Source: Citrus sinensis (taxonomy: Eukaryota > Streptophyta > Magnoliopsida > Sapindales > Rutaceae). From it: 64,000 nucleotides of DNA. Under the pieces are notes generated by a model, which saw only the letters and a list, made by a program, of their open reading frames with translations, was not told the origin of the DNA and ran no database searches. The stretch spans positions 49,951,501 to 50,015,500 of the forward strand of contig NC_068558.1 of the NCBI RefSeq assembly GCF_022201045.2, read 5' to 3'. Positions 37,560-48,905 of this stretch are shown piece after piece. The first letter of the stretch is position 1; each line of letters starts with the position of its first letter. The position numbers and the translations under genes are program-made.

Positions 37560-38659
37560 AGCGAAAGTGGCAATCGGCCTATGTTACTGTTGCTGATATG
37601 TGAATGGTGTTCTTCACCTCCCCATCGCTACAAAAAAATAAATAAACAAAATAAAATGATACAGATTTTCTTCTGAATTATGGCACGCGCACATACCTCC
37701 TTCGTATTACACGCTCTCCTTATGTTGGTGGAGTTCGATTGTTTGACAATTGAATTTTAGTAAACTGGTGTTCTTTCGCTCTCCAGACGCGTTGGAAATG
37801 TAATTTTTTTTCTTCTACGCGAATTTAAATTTTTATTGATTTACCGATGCGTGTAAATAAGATGATTTAATCCACGAGCTCGTCCGTAGTGTCACCAAGC
37901 TGTGGATGTCAAAAATATTGCTGATTGGTTCTGTTGGAGTAATTAACAACAATTTATTCCAATTTTAGTTATTAACTCATTAGCTTCTGTTTATAAACAA
38001 TTTATTTTTCCTTTTTTTTTCTTTTTTTTGGTGGGTATAACAAATATGACGTCATCGCTACAGTTTCCAGCAAGCGGTGTGGTTTTGTCCAGGCCGTTCA
38101 CGAAGTGAAAGTGTGATAGTAATGGACCAGCAAATTAGGCTCGAAATAGTAAATTGTACTACCTGCAGCTATAAAATTCGAGCTTACCAGTAACGGAAGA
38201 AATTACTGAACAGATTGTTCAGACGGGATTACTAGCCTGTAATGGTGAAGTTTTTTATTTTTTATTTTATTATTATTATTTTTATTTCCTGGCGGTGCAC
38301 TAACGTCAGTTTAACCTCAATAGAGGGTTGTTTTCTAATCCAAAATTTTAGATATAAAGTAAGTATCTCGCCAACGTTAGAAGGAGCATATTTCCAAATT
38401 AATTAATCGGCATATTGTTATGCTGTACTATATATGTATCTATATTTATAGTGTATTTCATACATACTATACTAACTGTATATGGTAAAAAAATTTCAAA
38501 AAAATGGTGAATTGTTAAAACTTTTTAAGTAAATCTTAAAGATACATCATTGAGGGACACCTCGGTATAAATGATTGGTAATAGTCTTTTATAACGAAAT
38601 TGAATAAAGAGTTGGTAGAAATTGTACTCTATCTTCACTTTTAATTCAATAAATTATTA
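37560..38659. other. Intergenic region, upstream side of the CBE1-type gene
   Basis: Holds the likely CBE1 promoter (minus strand) in its first part, then AT-rich sequence with no supported gene. Confidence 0.4.
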
Positions 38660-39005
38660 GCCACTCGGCCAAAATCGGTCTTTGGTCGAGTGGTCAGGGC
38701 TGCTGCCCTCCAACTTGGAGGGTAGCAGTTCGAACCCACAAATGCATTGTGAGGGCATTTCCTTCCTCAATTAAAATTGAGTGAAGGTAGTTTTTTTTCT
38801 TACTTAAAAATGAGGAGTAGACATCTTTTATTTGTGAGGGTTAAAATATCGGCATCTCGAATATTTGTGAGGGTTAAAATCTGAACAGAACTCCATTAGC
38901 ATTGATGTAAGTTGGTCCCAGTAATAGTCTGATTTGTAAATATCAGTTATAATATCATGTAATATGAGTTGTAGTTTGAGCAATAGTCTCATGTAATAAA
39001 AAAAA
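38660..39005 (+). mobile_element. tRNA-derived SINE, second copy
   Basis: Same family as the 5970 element. The flanks AATTCAATAAATTATTA (38643-38659) and AATTCAACAAATTACTA (39006-39022) form an imperfect duplication, 15 of 17 bases identical. An A box, TGGTCGAGTGG (38683-38693), and a B box, AGTTCGAACCC (38727-38737), lie 33 bases apart, as in tRNA genes. The B box is intact, unlike in the first copy. The body shares GATTTGTAAATATCAG-like 3' sequence and ends in poly-A. Length is 346 bp versus 345 bp in the other copy. Confidence 0.85.
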
Positions 39006-39723
39006 AATTCAACAAATTACTACTGCGTTTATGGTGCAATAAAAATTATTAAGATGACATTTATTAATTAAACAGTTAATTTCATAGCTTGAAAATTTTG
39101 TTTGTTACTTCACTCCACCATCCTCATAATAAAGTTGTCACTTAAAACTAAGTCAACTTAATGATACATTTGATGATTTATTGATTAATTGTTAATGGTG
39201 AATAAAATACAAATCACTTTAACTTCAAAAGCATTTATTTTATCCACCACCCAAAAAAAAATACTGGCAAATATATTATGATAGTATTGTTCGAATTTTT
39301 ACAAAGAGTGAATTAAAAAAAATAAAACGAAACTAAAATTACGCGAATTTTCACTGATACATTGGTTATTGTAGATTCTTTGTAAATGACTAAAAATGGC
39401 CTTCTCTGTAAGCAATATGAAAGTAAGAACAGTAACCTATAAAGTAATATACTCCAATAAAGTATCAACACATAATTTATTGTGGATTTATCTTATACTT
39501 ATTCCTGTGATAAATGTGATTGATCAGTAACTCTATAATTGAGTTAATTGGACTTAATTTTTTAGATTGAACTTCAACTTTAATATGTGGAAAGAGGTAC
39601 AAACAAATACGTATATAAATTTGAAGCTTCCATTTTAAATAATAACAGAAGGAGGAGATGCATGCCGATAAGCGACTGTTAGAATAATTTTTTTACAATC
39701 ATTTTATTTTTTTAATTAATTTA

Positions 39724-40168
39724 TTGACACCTCTCAAAATTCATCATAAACTCCTTTTTAATTGAAATTACCTAAATAACAAAAGTTAAATTAATTCATT
39801 TGTTTATTTTGAATTGAAATTTAATTAAATACTTAAATAAATTATTATTTTAACAATTTTTTTACACCATTTCATCCCATCCCATTTAAAATTTATATTT
39901 TTATTTTAAATTTTAATTAAAATATATTCTTTTGAGAAAATTATAAGAGTTCAGATTTATGGAAATAAAAATTATATAATAAAAAAAATAATTTAAGATT
40001 TTAAGATTTTTATGTGTTACATGAATAAAAACTTAAAATAAATACGTTTTTAGGGTAAAATTTTACGGAAACTTAGTTAATTTTAATATATGAATTTATA
40101 TTTTAGAAAATAACATTAAAAAAGGTTTGATAAAGATTTTAGAAGGGTGTTTAAAGCTCCACTCCGAA
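39724..40168. repeat. Dispersed AT-rich repeat family, copy 2
   Basis: Contains the same ordered blocks as the copy at 20629. Its ends show a partial inverted repeat: left GACACCTCTCAAAATTCATC, right (reverse complement) AACACCCTTCTAAAATCTTT. It stops about 195 bp before the uL5c start codon, so it may overlap that gene's promoter. Confidence 0.6.
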
Positions 40169-40362
40169 TTTATTACCTTTGTTATTTGAATTTTATGACT
40201 GTACAAAAACCTGCTGTTATATCATTTAAAAAAAAAAAAAGGAAAAACAAGTGGTGATGATGACAATCGAAGCAAAATCCACATCGACAAAACTCAAAAG
40301 CAAAGTTCCTTATCCTGACCCGATAGGAGTAGGAACTACAGCAGGCAAAGAAACGAAAACTC

Positions 40363-42191
40363 ATGGCGTGTCCTTCGCTGTTACACTCCTCTGCGTCGTC
40401 GTTTCACGGCCGATTCCCCGCTCTCTCATCTTCATCATATGTACGGCCCACATATCCAAACCCTATAAATGTGAATGGGGTGGTCTCGGTGAAGGCGGCG
40501 GCTGGAGGCATTGTGTTGGTGGAGAAATCCGAAGCAGAGAAGACCGGACGGCTCAAAACCACGTATCTCGAAAAGATTGTTCCTTTGCTCAGAGAAGAGT
40601 TTTCCTATACTAACATTCACCAGGTAACCTGTTTTATCACTTCATTTTTTTTTTCTGTTTCTAGGCTTTAATTTGATTGTTTAACTGGTATTTCGTAGAC
40701 GTTTGGGATATATTTCAGTGTTTACTCAAGCTTAGGTTTACTTCATAAATCAAATATAAAATCAGAACAATAATTTTCCCTGTATTTTTCATGGTAGTAT
40801 TTCTGTGGCATTGATTAAATAATTATTTTGTTTTCATGTTTTTTTCTAAAATGTGAATTTACTTATCTTAGAAAGAATTTACTATGTGAAACTTGGATAG
40901 GTTCCGAAGATTGAGAAGATTGTTGTGAATTGTGGTATTGGAGATGCTGCTCAGAATGCAAAAGGCCTGGAGGCGGCAATGAATGACTTGGCACTCATTA
41001 CAGGTCAGAGACCTGTAAAGACGCGAGCAAGGAATTCCATTGCCACCTTCAAGATCAGGGAAGGCGAACCACTTGGAATTGCTGTCACACTCAGAGGAAA
41101 TGTGAGCTTATGTCTTTCACTCTATAATGCTTATCTTTTAGCTGCTTTTTAAGTCCTTCACCTTTCTTTTCTGTTTTTGACTTACATATTGACTGTTAAA
41201 TTGTTTTATTCTATTAATATTATCTATGTATGAATTAATAGACGAAACTAAAGCTTCACATTTCCATTGGTTATATGTGGAACAGTTATCGTATTATACA
41301 GGTTGATTAACAAGTTGTTATTTTAAATGGGGATCCTAGAAGTCTCAGTTGTTTAATTATGATTGTGCTTGCTATGAGTTCAAATGGAGAAGGGTGTCAA
41401 GTATTTGTTATTTCTTTTTGTGTATGCTAGTAATACCTGGATGCTGTAGGCAGTCATAATGCTGCTGAAGTTTCTATTTTGTATGCTTTTAAAAAAGTAG
41501 TGGACCAGTGCTGGTATTGGCTTTTGAGTATGCTGTACTGCAATGTCAGTGGTGCAACGCTTACATTGACAACACCACTGCATTGCACAAGTGTTGCTGG
41601 TTGCAGACTTGCAGAGGTTAGAAAATATCTTTGATTTGTCTTAACAATGAGTATGGAGTGATACAAGAAGATAGGCAAATAGAAACTTTTGCTTTAAAAA
41701 CCTGATGTTTTCTCAAAATCACCCTCTTTTGATGTTGGATGTTTGAAGCATATATTTTGCTTGTCTGATATTATATATTGACTTTGTTTCATTCAAATCC
41801 TATTCTTGTGTATCTCTTATATCTAATATCGATGTGGATGAAATGACAGATGATGTACTCATTTCTAGACCGTCTTATTAATTTGGGGCTTCCTAGAACA
41901 AGGGATTTCCAAGGTGTGAATCCCAATAGCTTTGATGGACATGGGAATTACAGCATTGGTGTTAAAGAACAGAGTGTTTTCCCGGAGATCAGGTATGATG
42001 CTCTTGGCAAGCCCAAGGGAATAGATGTTTGCATTACAACAACCGCCAAAACTGATAAAGAAGGCCAGAGACTTTTGGCTCTCATGGGGATGCCTTTCAG
42101 AGAGGGTGGAGGTCCGGCAAATTTAATTCGCAAGAAGAAACTTAAGGCTCATCATTTTGATTCCAAATCAAAGGGAAAGTCAAGGAGATAA
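40363..42191 (+). CDS. RPL5: Plastid large-subunit ribosomal protein uL5 (RPL5), nucleus-encoded
   Basis: Three exons, 40363-40623, 40901-41101 and 41850-42191, all in phase 0, give 267 residues (Arabidopsis about 262). Roughly the first 45 residues, rich in Ser, Ala and Pro ([18 protein letters not shown]), look like a chloroplast transit peptide. The mature part has uL5 hallmarks: [86 protein letters not shown] and [16 protein letters not shown]. uL5 binds 5S rRNA and the central protuberance of the bacterial-type 50S subunit. The protein ends in a basic tail (KSKGKSRR). The counterpart is At4g01310, and its Arabidopsis neighbours also lie in this window. Confidence 0.96.
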
Positions 42192-43591
42192 GCATTTTTT
42201 CTTCTGAAGAGATGGGGGTATAGTTGTATCTAGTGTAATTGCTTTGTTGTTTGAAACTTATGCTGCCAACAAGGGTGTTAAATAGATTCAATTTTTTCCG
42301 ATTCTGATTAATATGCATTTACAGTTGATGTTCACCTTGCTTGGTAATGTTTCCATGTACTTTGTTCTCTCAAGGCAATGTCAAAGAACATTATTTTATT
42401 TATGTGTCCAATGTAGTTGATGTGTTTCTCAACTTAAAATGACGCTAATGGTTGTCGTTGGATGGCCAACACTCTTCATCAGTGTAGTACGTTTTTGTGC
42501 CTGTACTAAGGTGGACCACACCACCGTTTGGCACCAAATTCTCAGGGTATTATGCTGCTTAGGGCTCGGCAGTATCGGTTCGATTTTGGCCCGGATCGAA
42601 CCAAACTAAATACGAACTGAAATTTAAAAATCGAACCAAACCTATATCTACAATTTTCATATGCAATAATTTGATTCCGTAGTTTTTTCACCTCTACAAA
42701 TAACCTTTTATAATTTTAAATTCTATTAAACCTGCAGTAATTTGATTCTATAAATTTTTTCACGTCTTTATAATTTTTACCTATATTATTAAATCACACA
42801 ACACTAGATATGCAAAAATAAAGTCCACAAATCGAGTCAAGTATATACAAATTCCTAAACATCACAGCGTGACAAACAAACGAAACTTCAACGCTTCCCC
42901 ACAATTCCAATATTTTACCCCTACACATGGCTTTCGCCAACAACCAGCAATAAGAGCAACAAATACACCCAAAAAATACAGCGAAAAAAACAAAAAATCA
43001 ATGTTATTACATTTAGGTAAAGAAATTGATCTAAAATAAGAAATTGAATTCAACATAGAGAAATAATATTTACAATGTTATTACACTTATATAAAGAAAT
43101 TGAACTAAAGAGAGACAAACAATATTTTAAATGGATATCATTTAATCTAATTAAACTAGATATATAAATATCCAATTTAGATTGATTAATTTGCCATCGG
43201 TTATCAAATTTTAATATATTGAATAGAATACGTTACAGTTCAGTCCAGTCCGGTCAATTGCAGGCACCACGCACTCCCGAAGGACAGTTTTGTAAAATTC
43301 GGCAGGGATACAGCCTGCCTAACGTAGATCCCAGTCGTGGCATGCAAACACAATGCTACGACATAATAATAAAAATTATTATTTTTTAATTGCGTAAGAG
43401 AAATATTTGGTCCAGCGAGGCAGCAAATGCATCTCTCTTTATAATTTATTAATTAAACACGATTATACTCAGTAAGCGCGGTCTGAAGTTCTGAACCAAG
43501 AGTGGCCAGCTTGGCAAGAAGCAAACAAAAATATTTGGGGGGCGCTAAACAAGAAAGCGAAAGCAATTAACAAAAGCCAGATGAAAGAGAA
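42192..43591. other. Spacer with a possible single hAT-like end
   Basis: The first part is the uL5c 3' region. From about 42560 the sequence TAGGGCTCGGCAGTATCGGT, followed by repeated TCGAACC/GGTTCGA words, resembles the left end of a hAT-type element. No matching right end was found before about 43260. No gene seen. Confidence 0.3.
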
Positions 43592-46500
43592 ATGATATGC
43601 TTAAGTCAGTTTGCATTGGGGAGAGCACCACCAATGGCAAAACCCTCGGTTTTCAGAGCTGAACATCCCATGGCTCTTGATCTTTCTCCCAACCCGATCT
43701 CCCACGGTGCCGCCTCCTCTTCTCGCCGTCGCGATCTCGTGTTCGTCGTCAATCCTCGAGGTTTCTCTCTTTCTTTATATTTTCTCTAGTTTTTATTATT
43801 TGGCTTTGATGCGAAAAATGATAAAAATTTACGAATTAGAGTTTGCCCCGTTGAACACACACATACATTCACAGAAAAGTTAGTTGGTTTCATTAAGTCA
43901 GTCCTTTTTCACAGTTACGTAATGGGTATCTAATTCGGCATTTCTGTTGTTTGGTTGAATAAAATTGGAGCAGGTGCTAGTGGGAGAACGGGTAAGGAAT
44001 GGAAAAAATTGCTTCCATACCTTAGGTCTCGTCTTAGTGTCGATTGTAATGTGAGTTTTTTTTTTAAATTATTTTTGGAGCTAATTTCAATGTTTGATTA
44101 TGTGTTTACTGTCTATGTGAATATATGTGATAATTAGTGAAATATTTGATTCTCCTCTCTTTTCTACTTTCCATTTATCTTTATGAGTAATGCAATTTAT
44201 GTCAATTTAAGCTTTTCTTGCCTGTGATTTTTGAATTATGTTTTCTTGTAGATGTGAATTTTGGGTCCATTTGTTTTGGTGATGAATTCTAGTATATGTA
44301 TTTAGTTTTTAGATGTCTCATGAATATTTAGTTAGATTTGTTGAAGGATTTTATGTCTTATCATGTCCTTTTTATGATTATTCAGTAATTTGGTTTTAAC
44401 ATCTGCCAATTTTTTTAATACACACAAGCATAAGCTTCAAAATAATTGCAAGGTGCTTTTGTTAAAAGATGTAAAATAAATAATAGTAATAATAATTGCA
44501 AGATGTCTTAAGTTTAGCTTGGATGTATTTATTTCATATTCCATATGAAATGCAAATTTATGGAAACTTTTATCGTTGGTGGAACATGTTGATGTCTACA
44601 TGTTTGTTTCCCCTTGGTGACTGTTGTTATGCATGCTATATCTATAATATATCTGTGTCTATACATCTGTTTGAGGTTTGGGTTTGTTCGCTAAGTATAT
44701 ATCTTCTAAATTGTTGCCAGATATGTGAATCTTTGACTTCTGGTCCTTCTCACGCGATCGACATAACAAGAGAGGTAATCATTAAAGCCATTCAAAATTT
44801 ACGTGGCATTTATTAAAAGATTGGTCACATTGCCAGTTGTATATATATTATAAATCTGTTACGCAGGCTATAAAGGAGGGTGCTGATGCTGTAATTGCTG
44901 TTGGAGGTGATGGAACTCTTCATGAGGTGCAACTTCCCTCACTTTCTTATTATATTTAGCACAATATTGAATCTTTTTGATTATAAATTCATTTCTGACC
45001 TTGCAATTTCTTAAAATTCACTTCTGGTCTCATGGTATCATTTTTTTTTTCTGGTCTGCTAACATTAATAACACTATTAGCTAATGTTAGTCATCACTTT
45101 GGTTTATGATAAGCAGGTTGTTAATGGATTTTTCTCGGCTGGAAAACTGGTTACTAACCACAATAGAGAGTCTGCTCATTCAACTGCACTTGGTGTAAGT
45201 TACCACCATTACATTTATTATCCTAATTGCTTCTTGTGTTTTTATCTTTACTGCAAAATCATGTGAGAAGATTTGTTGATTGCTTTGCTATGGATTTCTC
45301 TAGGATAGATATAACACAGCTGTGCCTTTCTACAGCTTATCCCCTTAGGTACTGGGTCTGATTTTGCCAGGACATTTGGCTGGTTAGTTCATCCTGCTCC
45401 AACCTGGTTTCATTTGGGTGAGCTTTGTTGTGATGCTTAATTAACTTCAGACGATGTAAATTTAATGGACATTTTTGTTTTGTTAGGAGAAATGATCCTT
45501 ATGAGGCAGTTGAACGCATAGCCAAAGGTATTTCACTTACCCTTTTTTCCTTTCCGATGTCATCTTTTAGTCAAAACAAGAATTGAGAAGCTTGAAGCTG
45601 TAAAAGGATTCAAATAACAGTCACCAGATTTGTATTCTTTTTCTTTGTAATATTATATGCACTATTTTCCAGGGGTACGATCATGGGTAGATGTTGGTGT
45701 TATTAATGGAGAAACCGGAGAACCTCATTACTTCATAAACGTTGCGGACCTTCATTTGTAAGATTAATTTTGGAATTTTCAAAATCGAGCCTCAACAAAT
45801 AGCATGTGCTGATCTCTTTGTTGTGGAAATTCATAGGAGTGCAAAGGCAGGATATTATGCCTCAAGATATAAGAGATTTGGAAACTTATGCTATGTAATT
45901 GGTGCTTTGCAAGCTTTTATGGGCCATCGAAACCAGGACCTTAGAGTCAAGGTTAGTTCATGTTTATACATTTTTGTATGAGTATTTTGTTTTGCCCTTG
46001 AAACAACTATTGACTGTTTTGGACACCCTTCTTATTTTATTTTATTTTTTGTTTATTTTTCACAAGAATACTAGGGCGCGTTCGGTATTGTTTTTAAATT
46101 TGCATTTTCTTAGAACAAAAAAAAGAATGAAAATGGTGTTTTGAAGTTGCTGTATTTTCAATTTAAGTATGCATTTGGTATCATTTTGTGTATCCTATAT
46201 TTTAAAAACAAAAATAATTGCATATTCGCTAGACAAAGTTAAAAATGATAAAATAATGGATAAATTAACAGTTTCGCTACATGCAAATTAAATTTGTGTT
46301 TACAATTTATATAAAGCTAGTTTATTTTTCAATACACTAACTTACAAAAATAATAATCATAATAATTTTGATATTCAATACTAACTTTTTTTAAAAAAAA
46401 TAATTATTCTTTTGTTAATGTGTTTACTGTTCAGCTGATCTTCCTACCTAGTATGCTTGAGAAAGCGAATTGGCGTGGACAGAACTAGTAGACCTAATAG

Positions 46501-47826
46501 ACTACTTTACAAAGATTCGAAAAGGATTTAAAAGGAGGAAAAGAATTTTATAAACATTAGCTCTAATTCTCCTTTCAACATTTTAACATTTGATCAAATA
46601 AAAAATTATTACATATGCCATTTCTAAAGAAAATTACATGCTTGCTTACAATGAAGAACCAAATACCCAAGTCTGCAAAGATCACTGTAAATCTCTACTG
46701 ATCTTTGGTGATTATACCAAAAATTAAATTAAATAAAATGTATAAGAACCAGAAATGCATCCCAAAAAAAAAAGCAAGTAAAGAAAAGAGCTGTGGAGGA
46801 AAAATAGAAAAAACAGAGGAAGAAGAAAGAAGAAGAAAGGAAGGAGATTCGGTTCATAAATCATGGAGGGAGATGAGAGTTAAGAGATGAGGTCAGTGAG
46901 ATAGATGAGGTGTTGAGTGTTAAAGATGGAGACTATCTATTATTATTTATTATAACCGTGTTTATTATTATAATTTATTTTACAATTTGTTTTGCAGAAC
47001 AAGTAAAACATGTATAGGTTGTTTTGTAATTTACCACTGAAAAAGGCAAGCCAGATTCTGTGTTCTACAATTATGTTTTACGAGCAGGGCTACTGAATGC
47101 TTATTTCACTTAAATTTTTAAAAGGAAAATGAGAATGGCCTGTGAAAAAGGGTACTGAACGCCCCCCGTTGTTTTTCTCATTTGACTCGAAAGTGCTGTA
47201 AATGTAGGTTAATGAGGGTGAGTGGGAAGAATATTCTCAAGTGACAGCCCTTTGCATTGGCAATGCAAAATACTTTGGTGGCGGTATGAAAATTACTCCA
47301 AATGCTGATCCTCGCAATGGGTATTTTGAGGTGGAATGGCTGACCCTAGAACTCCTTCCTAACTGATAACCATTTGTCATTTTGTTTCGGGGATTATTTT
47401 GCCGGCGTACTTGAATTTTCTACATATCCTCTTTGCAGGTTGTGATTCTTCAGGACTTTAAGTGGTATGACTTCATTCTGAAACTACTTAAGCTGTACAA
47501 TGGGACACATTTATCAGTGAAAAATGTAACATCAAGAAGGTGGGTTCTCTCTTAACAAATGGAACTGCATCATAAAGTTTTATCTTAAGGATTGTTCTTT
47601 GTAACTTCTTTTTGTTCATCCTCCGTGTTTTCAACGAATTTATATCGAGGATTGTTGTTGACGGATGATGAACTTAATTTTCTGTTTGTGTGACAGAGCA
47701 CATTCTATTGAAGTGGAGGATATTTCAAGTGGGGATAGCATTTATGTACAATCAGATGGCGAACATTTAGGATTCCTTCCTAGGAAGTTGTGTGTTTTGC
47801 CTGCTGCCATTGAGATGATATGCTGA
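43592..47826 (+). CDS. Sphingoid long-chain-base kinase 2-like (diacylglycerol-kinase family)
   Basis: Twelve exons: 43592-43760, 43974-44050, 44721-44774, 44867-44926, 45117-45194, 45336-45382, 45487-45527, 45673-45757, 45837-45951, 47208-47330, 47439-47539 and 47697-47826, giving 359 residues. An in-frame ATG at 43634 would shorten the protein by 14 residues. The upstream one is preferred because it supplies a possible organelle-targeting start. The kinase domain begins with [19 protein letters not shown]. The nucleotide-binding loop is [15 protein letters not shown] (from residue 111), followed by [15 protein letters not shown]. These are signatures of the DAGK/sphingosine-kinase catalytic fold. 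The best match by length and motifs is Arabidopsis At2g46090 (LCBK2), placed in mitochondria by annotation. The substrate is not provable from sequence. Intron 9 holds a candidate transposon. Confidence 0.9.
46074..47167. mobile_element. Candidate DNA transposon in intron 9 of the LCBK2-like gene
   Basis: Left end GGGCGCGTTCGGTATTG and right end (reverse complement) GGGGGCGTTCAGTACCC are imperfect inverted repeats about 1.09 kb apart. Similarity continues inward through TTTTT and CATTTTC-type blocks. The interior is AT-rich without a transposase. No target-site duplication was visible. The insertion is wholly intronic and explains why this intron is 1.26 kb while the others are mostly a few hundred bases or less. 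Confidence 0.5.
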
Positions 47827-48905
47827 AGTGAGCAGAGTAACACATCTGATTATGTGATATGTGATTGTTGTAACCATTGCTTGAAAGTGTTGCATCTCAC
47901 TGTCCAGCCTTCAAGGCTCACTTATTCTGACTTTGGAGACATACTTGGGAACGCAGAATAAGATGAAGTGGCAAAAAATGAGTAGGGAAGATAGGTTTAG
48001 GGAGTTTTCTGGGAGCAGGATCATGTGCAGCTTGAATTTTTTTGTGAAAGGTGAAACTTTTATACTTCCAACTGTGGAATACGCAGGGCCCATTTTTTGT
48101 AACTTAGTAGTGTTCTAGTCCTGGATTTCCTTCGATTTGACATTCTGTAATCTGCTCCTTTTAGCCTGGTAACCTCTGTTTCAAACAGAGCGCTCGGTTG
48201 TTCTTTACAGAATAGACAGTTTTGTGAAATATCATAACTTATTACTCCAGCAGGGAGTAAACTGTTGTATGTAATTCATTCGTTTGCATTCAACAGGGCT
48301 TTCCAAGAATACAACAAACCTTTCATATTCCCTGACCCTTGTTGTGAATGTTGGTAAAATAAGATGAATTTTCTTTTCTGCATGCCCAAGAACCCTTGAG
48401 CCGTAGTGCAAAATTATTGAAATCACTAAAAAGGAGAGATCAGATGCCGTGAACTTTTGTAGTAAGCAGTACGTAGGTGGGTGGAAGCAATTTGATAAAA
48501 TTTATTGAATGAATGCGTGCAAACTACCACATGGCATGATCCTCCCTTTTAAGAGTTTCACATTTTTTTGGTAATGAGATTTGTTTTCGATTAATTTACA
48601 AGTTATTTATTTCCACTTGGTGGTTCCTTGTCGCATATACATATTTGTTCACAGGTTATAAACTAGGGGGGAACAAAATAGGATAACACGCGTAAATGGC
48701 TCGCAGGAAAAAGGACGTATATGTCGACCACAAAAGATTCGTCCGTCCATTGAATATGAGACACGGCATCTTTTTATTGGTAATCAAAGTTGTGGCTGCC
48801 GCTTTGCCGTCGTCTGTATAGATAGGTAGATATTTAAATGAAATCGCGGGAGAAAGTTTTGCCTTTCAACTGGCAACGAACTTCTACTCCAATCAGAATC
48901 CGGAA
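47827..48905 (+). other. 3' region of the LCBK2-like gene and promoter of the NTF2-like gene
   Basis: Contains a T/G-rich probable 3' UTR and, from about 48650, the promoter and leader of the next gene. No other gene supported. Confidence 0.45.

Noticed and set aside
46705..46890. Lysine/glutamate-rich 61-codon reading in intron 9 of the lipid kinase gene
   Set aside because: Purine-rich low-complexity DNA inside a probable transposon; no start context or domain.
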